This document shows, in pieces, positions 7,738 through 15,435 of a stretch of 44,518 nucleotides of DNA. The stretch spans positions 1 through 44,518 of the forward strand of contig DATNNZ010000167.1 in assembly GCA_035601575.1 (NCBI GenBank), read 5' to 3'. Each line of letters starts with the position of its first letter. The first letter of the stretch is position 1. Source of the DNA: DASTDH01 sp035601575 (GTDB taxonomy: Bacteria > Verrucomicrobiota > Verrucomicrobiia > Chthoniobacterales > JAFAMB01). The notes under the pieces are model-generated. The model made no database searches, was not told the DNA's origin, and saw only the letters and a program-made list of their open reading frames with translations. The position numbers and the translations under genes are program-made.

Positions 7738-8850
7738 GTGTTGCTGCCGCCTGGCCCACCTTCGATCAGAAATATCCGCAAAACCGTAGAACCGAAATCG
7801 GTTAGTCGAACGACCGCTTTTCATTTACCTTCGGAACTGAACGCCGATCGGCCACCGGAGCGCCGTGGCCTGGCCCGTGACCACGTACGATTGTTAGTGC
7901 TGGACCGCAACACCGGCCAAGTTACCCACACGCGGTTCGATCGAATCACGGAATTTCTCGATCCTGGGGATTTGCTGGTCTTCAATTCCAGCCGAACGCT
8001 TCCAGCCACATTGGCCGGAACGGTCAGACATTTGCAGTGGGCGGTCGAAGTCCGCTTAGCGGAGTTGCTGCCGGATGGCACCTGGCTCGCGTTGCTCATT
8101 CAATCGCCGCAAAAGGCCGACAATGTTGTCACCAAAGGATTGATCTTGGACTTTGCCCAAGACCTCCGCTGCGAAGTCCTTGAGCGGGATCGACGAATTC
8201 CGCGTCTGTGGAAACTGCGGTTCTCGAAGAGCGGGACTGAGTTTCTCGATTCGGTCTATCGTATCGGACAACCGGTCCGTTACCGCTATCTCTCTGCCCC
8301 TTGGCGACTGAGTTATTACCAGAACGTGTACGCCCTGCAACCGGGCGCAGCGGAAATGCCGAGCGCGGGTCGGGCTTTCACTTGGCGCCTTCTTCTGCAA
8401 TTGCGCCACCGAGGCGTGGAAACCGCCGCGATCACCCTGCATGCAGGCTTATCCTCGTATTTAGACAACGATCTCGACCGCCAACACCTCGCTTCTGAGG
8501 AAGAATATTGGATCAGCGAAGAAGCAGCCGCCAAAATCCGCCGAGCAAAAAATTCAGATCGCCGCATTGTGGCCATCGGTACGACCGTCGTGCGAGCGTT
8601 AGAGTCAATAGCAGCAGAGTCCGGCGGTGAAGTCAGAGCGTGTCACCAGTACACGCAATTGCGGGTCACTGCTGACTATCGATTACAGATCGTGAACGGT
8701 CTACTCACCGGGTTACATGAACCGGAAGCAAGCCATCTTGACTTGTTGGCAGCGTTCGTGTCGCCACCCACTCTTTACGCGGCCTACTCGGAGGCAGTCC
8801 GGCAACGCTATCTCTGGCATGAATTCGGCGATCTGAATCTGATTTTGTAA
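7738..8850 (+). CDS. QueA-family protein (S-adenosylmethionine:tRNA ribosyltransferase-isomerase paralogue)
   Basis: A 370-residue relative of QueA, which transfers and isomerises the ribosyl group of SAM onto 7-deazaguanine in tRNA to make epoxyqueuosine. QueA-like segments are GDLLVFNSSRTLPA, YYQNVYALQPGAAEMPSAGRAF, VVRALES, TGLHEPEASHLDL and the C-terminal HEFGDLNLIL. The stretch after ITLHAGLSS differs: the GTFxPV block of true QueA is absent, and the sequence reads YLDNDLDRQHLASEEEYW. It is therefore probably a divergent paralogue with a different substrate rather than the housekeeping enzyme. The GTG start is preceded by AAAGGA, seven bases away, and lies four bases after the SDR stop. 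The N-terminus has about 20 extra residues. Confidence 0.78.
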   Translation: MLLPPGPPSIRNIRKTVEPKSVSRTTAFHLPSELNADRPPERRGLARDHVRLLVLDRNTGQVTHTRFDRITEFLDPGDLLVFNSSRTLPATLAGTVRHLQWAVEVRLAELLPDGTWLALLIQSPQKADNVVTKGLILDFAQDLRCEVLERDRRIPRLWKLRFSKSGTEFLDSVYRIGQPVRYRYLSAPWRLSYYQNVYALQPGAAEMPSAGRAFTWRLLLQLRHRGVETAAITLHAGLSSYLDNDLDRQHLASEEEYWISEEAAAKIRRAKNSDRRIVAIGTTVVRALESIAAESGGEVRACHQYTQLRVTADYRLQIVNGLLTGLHEPEASHLDLLAAFVSPPTLYAAYSEAVRQRYLWHEFGDLNLIL

Positions 8851-8925
8851 ATATGACAACCGAATCTAACCGCGAATAGACACGAAGGGACGCGAAGGAA
8901 TTGATTTCTTCGAAGGTCTGCCTCG

Positions 8926-9114
8926 ATGAACGTTCTGGTGGTCTCAACGAGCCTGGATCCGGCGAGTAGGAGCTGGATCTTGGCGAAGCTTTGCATTGAA
9001 GAACTTCGTGCCCTTGACTGCGAGCCATCCCTCCTGGATCTGCGGGAGAAGGGCAGCAGAGAATCCGGAAATCGAACGGCCTCCATTCGCCGATTCGAGT
9101 GGTTGGCCAGCTGA
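8926..9114 (+). pseudogene. Remnant of an NADPH-dependent FMN reductase (N-terminal part only)
   Basis: The first 43 codons read MNVLVVSTSLDPASRSWILA and then LDCEPSLLDLRE, the flavodoxin-like start of NAD(P)H-dependent FMN reductases (about 180 residues when complete). After DLRE the frame degenerates and stops at 9114. In the next frame ERPPFADSSGW (about 9080-9112) resembles the family's LPPF segment, which suggests a frameshift followed by loss of the remainder. The 3' end of the convergent SRPBCC gene begins at 9140 and occupies the place of the missing C-terminus. A fragment is well supported; the second-frame extension is tentative. Confidence 0.6.
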
Positions 9115-9139
9115 GTCTTCGTCCGCGGAGGCGGAACGT

Positions 9140-9631
9140 TTATCTGTCATGATCCGATTCGCCGACTGCCTTCACATATCCCGCCAACACGTAAGACCAT
9201 CCCCCCGGTTTATCGACTTCGGTGCGCAACCGGTCACCACTTTCGCCGTGTCGTTCGAAATGACGGTGTTCCAGTTCCACTTTCGTCTTACCAGGATGTT
9301 CTGGAATGAACCGAACCTCTACCTCACTTGCTTGGGCAATATCAGGGACGAATTCGAAATCTCCATTGAGATGCCACGAAAAGACCAATCTCCGTGGAGG
9401 TTCATAGACCAGCACCGTTCCCCAGTTGCATTCCGAGCCGTCCTCATCCTTCTCATACCAGCGCCCACCGGCGCATGGTTCAACGATTACCGCAACAATC
9501 GGGCTCCCTCCAATATGATGATCTTTCGGCCACCATTGGCCCATATTCTGGCTGAAGACCGCAAACGCGTGCTCTGGTTCAGCGTTGACGACGATCGTTT
9601 TTCGAACGGCTGGATTTTGTTCTTGGTGCAT
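9140..9631 (-). CDS. SRPBCC (AHSA1-like) domain protein
   Basis: A 163-residue START/Bet v1-like protein. AHSA1-type SRPBCC proteins bind hydrophobic ligands in a helix-grip pocket. The pattern TIVVNAEPEHAFAVF, WWPKDHHIGG, GGRWYEKDEDGSECNWG and LVFSWHLNG is typical of the group found next to ArsR regulators. ATG 9631 is used, so the gene overlaps the 3' end of the ArsR gene by 53 bp. This arrangement indicates translational coupling and a shared promoter. It is expected to be induced together with the ArsR gene when the repressor leaves the operator at 9958-9980. The ligand is unknown. Confidence 0.87.
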   Translation of the reverse strand: MHQEQNPAVRKTIVVNAEPEHAFAVFSQNMGQWWPKDHHIGGSPIVAVIVEPCAGGRWYEKDEDGSECNWGTVLVYEPPRRLVFSWHLNGDFEFVPDIAQASEVEVRFIPEHPGKTKVELEHRHFERHGESGDRLRTEVDKPGGWSYVLAGYVKAVGESDHDR

Positions 9632-9959
9632 CTGGAGGATTGGGGTTTTTGGATTGTTCCTTTTCGACAAAAGACTTGAAAGATTCGAGCGCATCACCCC
9701 AGAATCGGTCGAAATAGGCGCGTATACTTTCGATACCGACGGGGTTCAGCTGGTAGATCCGCCGGTTCCCGCTCTGCCGGTCAAAAACCAAGTTGGCTTC
9801 CTTAAGCACGCGCAAATGTTGGGAGACGGCTGGTCGGCTGACGGGAAGGCCCTTGGCGATCTGATTGACTGCGGCGGGGCCTTTGGCCAGACGCTCAAAA
9901 ACCGCTAATCGGGTTGGATCAGCCAGCGCGATCAATGAATTCCTATGGTTAGCTGTCAC
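9579..9959 (-). CDS. ArsR-family winged-helix repressor
   Basis: A 126-residue ArsR-type regulator: ALADPTRLAVFERLAKGPA, then the recognition region VSRPAVSQHLRVLKEANLV, then the wing DRQSGNRRIYQLNP. No ELCVC-type metal site is visible, so it probably responds to something other than the classical metals. The C-terminus is Arg/Lys-rich. Translation starts at GTG 9959, which lies inside the palindromic operator. The gene heads a two-gene operon with the SRPBCC gene, a pairing widespread in bacteria and usually auto-repressed. Confidence 0.88.
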   Translation of the reverse strand: MTANHRNSLIALADPTRLAVFERLAKGPAAVNQIAKGLPVSRPAVSQHLRVLKEANLVFDRQSGNRRIYQLNPVGIESIRAYFDRFWGDALESFKSFVEKEQSKNPNPPDAPRTKSSRSKNDRRQR

Positions 9960-9980
9960 TTACGGTAAGTAAACACTTAC
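9958..9980. promoter_or_regulatory. ArsR operator: two overlapping GTAAGT/ACTTAC palindromes
   Basis: Half-sites ACTTAC (9958-9963), GTAAGT (9965-9970) and ACTTAC (9975-9980) form two palindromes sharing the middle half-site. They cover the GTG start of the arsR-like gene and its immediate upstream region, so binding would block transcription and initiation. Confidence 0.7.
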
Positions 9981-10002
9981 TGAGATTGATGTCAAGTATC
10001 CA

Positions 10003-10040
10003 ATAGGACTCATGAGTCGTATGAGACCCATGAGTCCTAT
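10003..10040. repeat. 12-bp perfect inverted repeat with 14-nt spacer
   Basis: ATAGGACTCATG (10003-10014) and CATGAGTCCTAT (10029-10040) are exact inverted copies. The element lies between the ArsR promoter and the 3' end of the RpiR gene. It may be a terminator-like or repeat palindrome; no T-run follows. Confidence 0.6.
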
Positions 10041-10242
10041 CTGCCGCGCTCCCGATGAAGCGCAAAAGATTGAATATGGGATCGCTTCGCTGCAAGCGGC
10101 ACCAACCGCCACCGCGTTAGAGGAGACGCCCCGCTATGACAACTAACTTTACGAATTGCTGCTGCTGACCCTTCGGGCCAAGAAGCAGGGCATTCGTAAA
10201 TGTTGATACGACGAGCAGGGACGGTTCCCTGCTGATCAGTGA
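10021..10242 (+). pseudogene. Possible gene relic with internal stops
   Basis: One frame from ATG 10021 stays open apart from stops at 10144-10146 and 10204-10206. It gives protein-like segments (DEAQKIEYGIASLQAAP, LYELLLLTLRAKKQGIRKC, YDEQGRFPADQ) before a third stop at 10240-10242. No family was recognised. It could be the end of a decayed gene or chance. The region 10041-10261 holds nothing else. Confidence 0.25.
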
Positions 10243-10261
10243 GCTACATCGCAGGTCTCAC

Positions 10262-11146
10262 TCACAACGATCCCCTCATCGCCGCCAGATGGCGTTTCAT
10301 CTCGGTCACTCGAAAGTTATGCTCTTTTCCCCGCCGGATGACGACACTGGTGGCCAGGATATCGATGAGCGTGAGTGCAGCTAGTCGCGAAATCGTGGGC
10401 GTGTAAACGTCAGTGTTTTCCAAGGTTTCGACTAGTAGAACAACCGTGCAATGATCTACCAGTGCACCCTCCTTCCCGACGATACCGATGACCGATGCGC
10501 CACTCGCCAGTGCGGTCTTAGCCGCCTCGATCACCCCTTTGGTTTGACCCGTATTCGAAATTGCAACCACCACGTCCCCGCTTTTCACCATCGATGCGGC
10601 GATGAATTGCTGATGAGAATCGCAGTGCGCCGTACAAGGTACGCCAAAAAGCGGGAATTTTTGCTGAGCGTCGAGTGCCACTATTCCGGACGCGCCAAAA
10701 CCGAAGAATTCAATTCGCTTCGCCGCCAGCAGTAAATCGACTGCCTTCTGTAGCGCTCGCTTGTCGAGTTGCTTCCGCGCCCAGTCCAAACTGTTCATGC
10801 TGTAATCGAAGATCTTATTGGCGATGACCTCCGGCGAGTCCGCCGGCAGAATCACCGAATGGGTAGCCGGCATGCCGAGAGCGACGCTCTGAGCTAAGCG
10901 CACTTTAAAGTCCTGAAAGCCGATAAATCCGAGAGCCTCGCAAAAACGGATTACAGTTGGTTCGCTCACGCCGGCGCGTCGAGCTGTCTGGTCGACCGTA
11001 CCGTTAAGTATAAATTGAGGCGCCGCTAATGTTAGCTCGGCAACCTTTCGATCCGATGGCCGAAGATCGGTCAAATAAGTGGAGATGATTTCCAACAGGT
11101 TGCGATTAGGATCGCTCGGAATCGGAGGTCGAGGTCTTCTAGGCAC
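10262..11146 (-). CDS. RpiR/MurR-family regulator (HTH plus SIS sugar-phosphate sensor)
   Basis: A 294-residue regulator. The N-terminal RpiR helix-turn-helix spans roughly residues 15-95 (TARRAGVSEPTVIRFCEALGF). The SIS domain spans about 125-260 (EFFGFGASGIVALDAQQKF, DVVVAISNTGQTKGVIEAAK) and binds phosphosugars in this family. The GTG start overlaps the end of the UlaG-like gene, making it the last gene of the six-gene operon starting at 15148. It probably senses a phosphorylated intermediate of that pathway. It is the best candidate to bind the GTAGTA-A-TACTAC palindromes found before this operon and before the ABC-transporter operon. Whether it represses or activates cannot be read from the sequence. 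Confidence 0.9.
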   Translation of the reverse strand: MPRRPRPPIPSDPNRNLLEIISTYLTDLRPSDRKVAELTLAAPQFILNGTVDQTARRAGVSEPTVIRFCEALGFIGFQDFKVRLAQSVALGMPATHSVILPADSPEVIANKIFDYSMNSLDWARKQLDKRALQKAVDLLLAAKRIEFFGFGASGIVALDAQQKFPLFGVPCTAHCDSHQQFIAASMVKSGDVVVAISNTGQTKGVIEAAKTALASGASVIGIVGKEGALVDHCTVVLLVETLENTDVYTPTISRLAALTLIDILATSVVIRRGKEHNFRVTEMKRHLAAMRGSL

Positions 11147-12005
11147 GGTTACGTGGATTGAAAGTGTAGCGGCTACCGGCCTCTGCCTTCAAGAGCTGAA
11201 GTTCTGGCGGAAACTCAATTGCAGCCTGGTCAATTAGTTCGGGCTTGATCGTATTGAATGCAAACAGGCCGAAGTGTTGCGCAATCATCGCCGGAACTCT
11301 CGCCTGCAAACAGAGGTTAATCGCCTCTGCTAGCGTAAAGTTGCCGACAATGTTCTTCTCCGTAAGCTCCTTCCTCCGACCGTTTACCGGCAACATCGCA
11401 ACGTCGGGTCGAAGTTCCTGGAGTTTCTCTACTAATCCATCGTACGGAACACAATCACCGGAGTGATACAGAGTCGTCGTTCCGCATCGTAAGACATAGC
11501 CAAGAAATCGGTGCCGTCCTCGCTGATCGTATTCGAATCCTTCGTGCGCGGCCGCCACTGGAACAACCTCCATTTCATCCTTCAGCAAAATGGACTCGCC
11601 GGCTTCGGCCCAAATGAAACGGGCTCGATCCAGACGCAAATGTGCGACGTCCTCCTCTATACCGCCCGGCAGGATGAAGTGGGTCGCCGGCTGATTCTTG
11701 GCGATCGATTCCAGCGTTGGTACGTCCAGGTGGTCTCCGTGAACGTGGGTGCAGAACACGTAATTCAATTGCGGCAACTCGTGAGCCGCAATCGGCGGCG
11801 CTTCCATTCTTTCATGGGAAAACACGTGGTCGCGATATTTTACTGCCAGGGAGTTCGTGAGATAGGGGTCAATGACCCAGGCCAGGTCCGGCGTACGGAA
11901 GAGAAAACCGGACTGGCCTAACCAATACAGTTCGAGCTCCTTTGCGGCACTCTGCAGCGCACCGGCCAGAGATCCATCGAAACGCATGAGCTTAACGGGG
12001 GGCAT
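11139..12005 (-). CDS. UlaG-like metallo-beta-lactamase-fold hydrolase
   Basis: A 288-residue MBL-fold enzyme. The metal motif THVHGDHLD supplies H87, H89, D91 and H92; further ligands are likely in YHSGDC and AQHFG. The closest recognisable relative is UlaG, the Mn-dependent L-ascorbate-6-phosphate lactonase, which suggests hydrolysis of a sugar-acid phosphate lactone or cyclic phosphate. The start is uncertain: ATG 12005 overlaps the upstream dehydrogenase gene by 14 bases, while ATG 11987 begins five bases after its stop, and no ribosome site favours either. It sits fifth in the operon, between the 2-hydroxyacid dehydrogenase and RpiR genes. Confidence 0.85.
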   Translation of the reverse strand: MPPVKLMRFDGSLAGALQSAAKELELYWLGQSGFLFRTPDLAWVIDPYLTNSLAVKYRDHVFSHERMEAPPIAAHELPQLNYVFCTHVHGDHLDVPTLESIAKNQPATHFILPGGIEEDVAHLRLDRARFIWAEAGESILLKDEMEVVPVAAAHEGFEYDQRGRHRFLGYVLRCGTTTLYHSGDCVPYDGLVEKLQELRPDVAMLPVNGRRKELTEKNIVGNFTLAEAINLCLQARVPAMIAQHFGLFAFNTIKPELIDQAAIEFPPELQLLKAEAGSRYTFNPRNRA

Positions 12006-12915
12006 GCGCAAAGAACGTAATCAGGTTTTCCGCCGCCTCAACCCCCGCTCGGTCGACACTTTCCTTGGTATAGGCGCCCAGATGCGGTGTTGCGATCACT
12101 TTGGGGTGTCCAATCAACGCGCTGCTATCCCCAGCGGCTTCTTCAAAAACGTCGGACGCATAAGTTTCGATTTGGCCGGTCTCCAGACCGGCTAGAACCG
12201 TCGTCTCATCTACCAATGAGCTTCGGGCACAATTGATTAGAATCAGCCCCGGCCGCGAGCGTGCAACCAATTCGGCCGTAATCAAGGGCCGTCCGCCGGG
12301 TAAGGGCGGACAATGAAGGGTCACGAGATCGGACGAACGCACCCCAGCGGACAACTCTACTTTAGCGAATGGATCCGTAGCTACCTCCATCGGTTCGACC
12401 ACGGAGACGGAAGAGCCAAACGCGGCCAATAAGCGAGCAACCAGTTGTCCAATCTTTCCGAATCCGACGACCAATGCCGATCTGCTGTTCAATTCTTTTC
12501 CTAACCGACGGGCCCATTTACCTTCTTTGAGCTGCCGATCGGCCAAATGAAAACGGCGAACAGCCGCCAGCGCCAAACCTAGCGTTAGTTCCGCGACTCC
12601 TTGGGCATTGGCGCCGGCAGCGCTGAGCACTGTGATCCCTCGTCCTTTTGCCTCTTCCAGTGGTATATTGTCGATGCCACTCCCGTTCCGGCTAATTACC
12701 TGCAGCTGTTTGGCCGCGTCCAGCACCCGAACCGAGATCGGCTCAACGCCTGCTAACCATCCTGCGCATTCCGGCAACAGCTGCAAAAGTTCCCCTTCTT
12801 CAGGTAGCCGGCCCCGCGGGCCAAAGATAACTTCCCATCCTTGATCCCGGAGCAGTTGAATCGCTGGATGCTCGGAAGCAGACAAGGAACGCGGAGTAAC
12901 CAGGATGCGTCTCAT
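11992..12915 (-). CDS. D-2-hydroxyacid dehydrogenase (phosphoglycerate-dehydrogenase-like)
   Basis: A 307-residue NAD-dependent D-isomer 2-hydroxyacid dehydrogenase. The Rossmann motif GFGKIG is at 151-156, the substrate Arg lies in NCARSSLVDE (R231) and the catalytic His in ATPHLG (H278). It lacks the regulatory ACT domain of full SerA, so a catabolic role on a sugar-acid-derived 2-hydroxy or 2-keto acid is more likely than serine biosynthesis. Its ATG overlaps the stop of the preceding SDH-like gene (TAATG), as expected for translational coupling. The substrate is inferred only from its neighbours. Confidence 0.87.
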   Translation of the reverse strand: MRRILVTPRSLSASEHPAIQLLRDQGWEVIFGPRGRLPEEGELLQLLPECAGWLAGVEPISVRVLDAAKQLQVISRNGSGIDNIPLEEAKGRGITVLSAAGANAQGVAELTLGLALAAVRRFHLADRQLKEGKWARRLGKELNSRSALVVGFGKIGQLVARLLAAFGSSVSVVEPMEVATDPFAKVELSAGVRSSDLVTLHCPPLPGGRPLITAELVARSRPGLILINCARSSLVDETTVLAGLETGQIETYASDVFEEAAGDSSALIGHPKVIATPHLGAYTKESVDRAGVEAAENLITFFAHAPR

Positions 12916-13859
12916 TATCTTCCGCTGGTTTGCGCGGCTACGCGCGAAAGTCGCTGAAAGGTTGCTGAGTCACTGGGAATCTCGATTGCGAACACATCGG
13001 AAATAACGCAGGTCCAGCCGTGAATAAAATAGTCCCAGCCGTCATAAATCTGGAGCTTTTTCGACTCCGGTTGCCTGTGCGCTTGTTGCAGAAAGGCAAG
13101 CGCTCCCCGGTAATTCAGCTCCCAAACAATTGCCCCGCTGGGAAATGCAATTCCATCCGTAATCGGTGATCCAGGCCGATCCTTACCCAGTCCAGTCGCG
13201 TTAATGATGAGAGAACGCGGCGCGAGCGTTCGCATGATAGCGTCGTTTTCTTCTGCCGATTTGATCAACCGGGTCTCAAGCTGGGGCGAGTCCACTAATC
13301 GCTGGAGATGATCCAGCCTTTCGGCGGAAATATCCGAAACGATGATCCGCGTAGGTCGTCCGAGTCGGTGTTCACCTTTGAGGAGAAACCAGGTGATCGC
13401 CACGCCAGCACCGCCACTGCCAATACAGAAAACCTGCCCATCCTCGCCTCTCCAGAAATTTTCCGGCAAGATAGAGCAGAGAGTGCGGCCGGCCGAGACC
13501 GGATCTTTGGCTTGCCCGATCAATTTTCCATTTCGTTTTGAGATCGAGCTGATTTCATGCATGGCCGTCGCAAACCAGTCGAGTTCGTCGAACTGATCCC
13601 GAGCAGCCCGGAACAGGTCGATTTTGTGAGTCGTCACTAACGCTCCACGCGATCCGTCGTCATTACGGATGAAGTTAACCACCTCACGATAGGACTCGGG
13701 CGGAGCATTCAAGGGAAGATCGATGCCATGGATAGTCGCACCATGGATACCCAATTCGGCCACCCATTTCGGAAATACTTGCATGATCGACGACTGGGTC
13801 GTCGACACACCGATAAAATGGATCGTTGGAGCCTCGGCCGGCGGCAGCGATGAGCTCAT
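12915..13859 (-). CDS. Shikimate-dehydrogenase-like oxidoreductase
   Basis: A 314-residue protein built like AroE/YdiB. An N-terminal substrate domain holds GVSTTQSS (from residue 17), the catalytic Lys in LVTTHKIDLF (K79) and Asp in QAKDPVSAGR (D119). An NAD(P) domain follows with GSGGAG (147-152). Its similarity to housekeeping AroE is low: the usual NVTxPxK block reads ALVTTHK. Co-location with aldolase and hydroxyacid dehydrogenase genes suggests a catabolic sugar-acid or cyclitol dehydrogenase, not aromatic biosynthesis. ATG 13859 overlaps the aldolase stop by four bases (ATGA) and excludes 21 unlikely upstream codons. Confidence 0.8.
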   Translation of the reverse strand: MSSSLPPAEAPTIHFIGVSTTQSSIMQVFPKWVAELGIHGATIHGIDLPLNAPPESYREVVNFIRNDDGSRGALVTTHKIDLFRAARDQFDELDWFATAMHEISSISKRNGKLIGQAKDPVSAGRTLCSILPENFWRGEDGQVFCIGSGGAGVAITWFLLKGEHRLGRPTRIIVSDISAERLDHLQRLVDSPQLETRLIKSAEENDAIMRTLAPRSLIINATGLGKDRPGSPITDGIAFPSGAIVWELNYRGALAFLQQAHRQPESKKLQIYDGWDYFIHGWTCVISDVFAIEIPSDSATFQRLSRVAAQTSGR

Positions 13860-14512
13860 GCCTGAATCACCGATTTTGCGAGTTTGACGCTGGTTGCTAC
13901 TGATTCCCGGATGGCGGCCCAATCGCGATCACGAATCCATTGTTTGGCGGCAAGCCAGGAACCACCCACCGCAATAACCGCCGGCTCCTTGAGCCAAACT
14001 TCCAGGTTATTCAGATTGATGCCACCGGTAGGGACAAAGGTCGGAGAAAAGGCTCGGAACGTCGTAGCGAGTACTCGCAACGTCCGGGTTCCTCCAATGC
14101 CCTCAGCCGGAAAGAACTTGCACTGGGTCACGCCGAGCGCTAATGCCCCCTGCAAATCAGACGGTGTTGCCACGCCCGGTAAATAAGGCGTGCCGGATTC
14201 CAAAATGGCCTCCGTTAATGTACGATCAAATCCGGGTGAAACCAGAAATTGGGCGCTCGCTTCCAAAGCTTGTCGCAGGTGATCGCGCGTGATGATAGTG
14301 CCCGCACCGACTAACATCTCTGGAAAACGCTTCCGGATTGCGCTGATTGCCTGAGCCGCAGCGTTCGTGCGAAAGGTTACTTCCAACAATGGTAACCCGC
14401 CCTGGAGAAAAGCTTCTGCTAGATGAAGAGCATCATCAGCCGAATCAAGTTCGATGACTGGCATCAATCGATGATCTGCCAGTTCGGAGAAAATTGGGTG
14501 TAGCATATTCAC
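13856..14512 (-). CDS. KDPG/KHG-type 2-keto-3-deoxy-sugar-acid aldolase
   Basis: A 218-residue class I aldolase that cleaves 2-keto-3-deoxy-6-phosphogluconate-like substrates to pyruvate and an aldehyde. The catalytic features are E44 in LLEVTFRTN, the Schiff-base K132 in TQCKFFPAE and the phosphate-binding TGGINLNNL near 175. GTG 14512 follows TAGGA at suitable spacing; ATG 14506 is the alternative. It is second in the operon, directly after the cupin isomerase (three bases apart), and overlaps the SDH-like gene. The aldolase defines the pathway as Entner-Doudoroff-like, but which keto-deoxy acid is used is unknown. Confidence 0.9.
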   Translation of the reverse strand: MNMLHPIFSELADHRLMPVIELDSADDALHLAEAFLQGGLPLLEVTFRTNAAAQAISAIRKRFPEMLVGAGTIITRDHLRQALEASAQFLVSPGFDRTLTEAILESGTPYLPGVATPSDLQGALALGVTQCKFFPAEGIGGTRTLRVLATTFRAFSPTFVPTGGINLNNLEVWLKEPAVIAVGGSWLAAKQWIRDRDWAAIRESVATSVKLAKSVIQA

Positions 14513-14515
14513 ATG

Positions 14516-15148
14516 TTATCCTACCCGACTGTATGCCTCTATTTCGGCTCGCGTGCGAACCGTGTAACGGAGGTTCGGAATTAATTTCCATCCCGTAGCT
14601 CGGTCCTCGACCACGAGCAGCTTGAATCCGCCCGCCTTTCGGACAATCTGGAAATTCTGGCCGGCATCAGCCGGATAGGAAAAGAGAGTCGCAAAAATCT
14701 CTGACCCGATGTTTACACTGCGATGCACCCAAAAGGGCGGAACATAGACCAAATTGCCCGGGCGCATCTCGGCTGCTTCCACTTTCCCTTCAAGATCTTC
14801 CATGAGCAAAATCCCATGGCCCGATAAGCAATAGTACGTTTCCGATCGATCGGCCCGTTGATGGAGATGACCACGCGTCATGAAAAACTCAGCTCCGACC
14901 TTTCCAGGATTCAAAGCACTGATTCCGGTAATCAGGTCGTTGCCTCCTTCGGTAAACCGAAGCTCATTTACCCGGTAGGCAATTTCGCTGCCGCGGCTCT
15001 CCAGCAGTTGCTGAAATTTCTCTTCGTCAGTATAGATACGATCGAGTTCACGAATATACTTCACATACCCTCCCGTGTTCGGCTGAATTTCAAGGGATTC
15101 CGCATTCAAAAGAGCGGCGAACGGTGGCAGGTAATTAACGGCACTCAT
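14516..15148 (-). CDS. Cupin-type phosphoglucose isomerase family protein (first gene of the operon)
   Basis: A 210-residue protein of the cupin-type glucose-6-phosphate isomerase family, known mainly from archaea and some bacteria. These are metal-dependent aldose-ketose isomerases unrelated to the classical enzyme. Metal ligands are visible: H94 and H96 in RGHLHQ, E103 in RSETYY and H142 in PPFWVHRS. It is the first gene of the operon, with its ATG at 15148. A palindromic operator lies about 70 bases upstream. In this context it may isomerise a hexose phosphate or a related phosphosugar that feeds the aldolase. Confidence 0.87.
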   Translation of the reverse strand: MSAVNYLPPFAALLNAESLEIQPNTGGYVKYIRELDRIYTDEEKFQQLLESRGSEIAYRVNELRFTEGGNDLITGISALNPGKVGAEFFMTRGHLHQRADRSETYYCLSGHGILLMEDLEGKVEAAEMRPGNLVYVPPFWVHRSVNIGSEIFATLFSYPADAGQNFQIVRKAGGFKLLVVEDRATGWKLIPNLRYTVRTRAEIEAYSRVG

Positions 15149-15214
15149 GGCGCAGAAATGTGATCGAAAATGGTATGGGCGAGACGCCGTACCAATTGCA
15201 AAGTGGCGCGTTTT

Positions 15215-15230
15215 TTGTAGTAATACAACA
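15215..15230. promoter_or_regulatory. Palindromic operator before the catabolic operon (GTAGTAATAC class)
   Basis: TGTaGTA-A-TACaACA is an imperfect palindrome centred at 15223. It shares GTAGTAATAC with the site at 15464 and lies 67-82 bases upstream of the cupin isomerase start. On the minus strand it overlaps a possible -10 (TATTAC). It is the likely binding site of the operon's RpiR regulator (inference). Confidence 0.5.
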
Positions 15231-15435
15231 GTAAAGTCACGCCTTCCGCATTGTGATCATGAAATCGATGGAGCTCGAATGATGAGGCAAATGCTAAACT
15301 TGACGTAGTCAGCCGCCGTAAGTTTACTCTGCCCGGAAGCTTTGCCTCAGCCTCTGAGGGACGATCTATTCAATCAATTGACGCTCGGTTTACTATCGGA
15401 ATAAACCGATCCTTCCGAACCGAGAGACATTTGTG

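Noticed and set aside
10021..10242. Recoded gene with readthrough of TAA and TGA
   Set aside because: The two stops are of different types and there is no context for selenocysteine or readthrough; a relic or chance is more likely.
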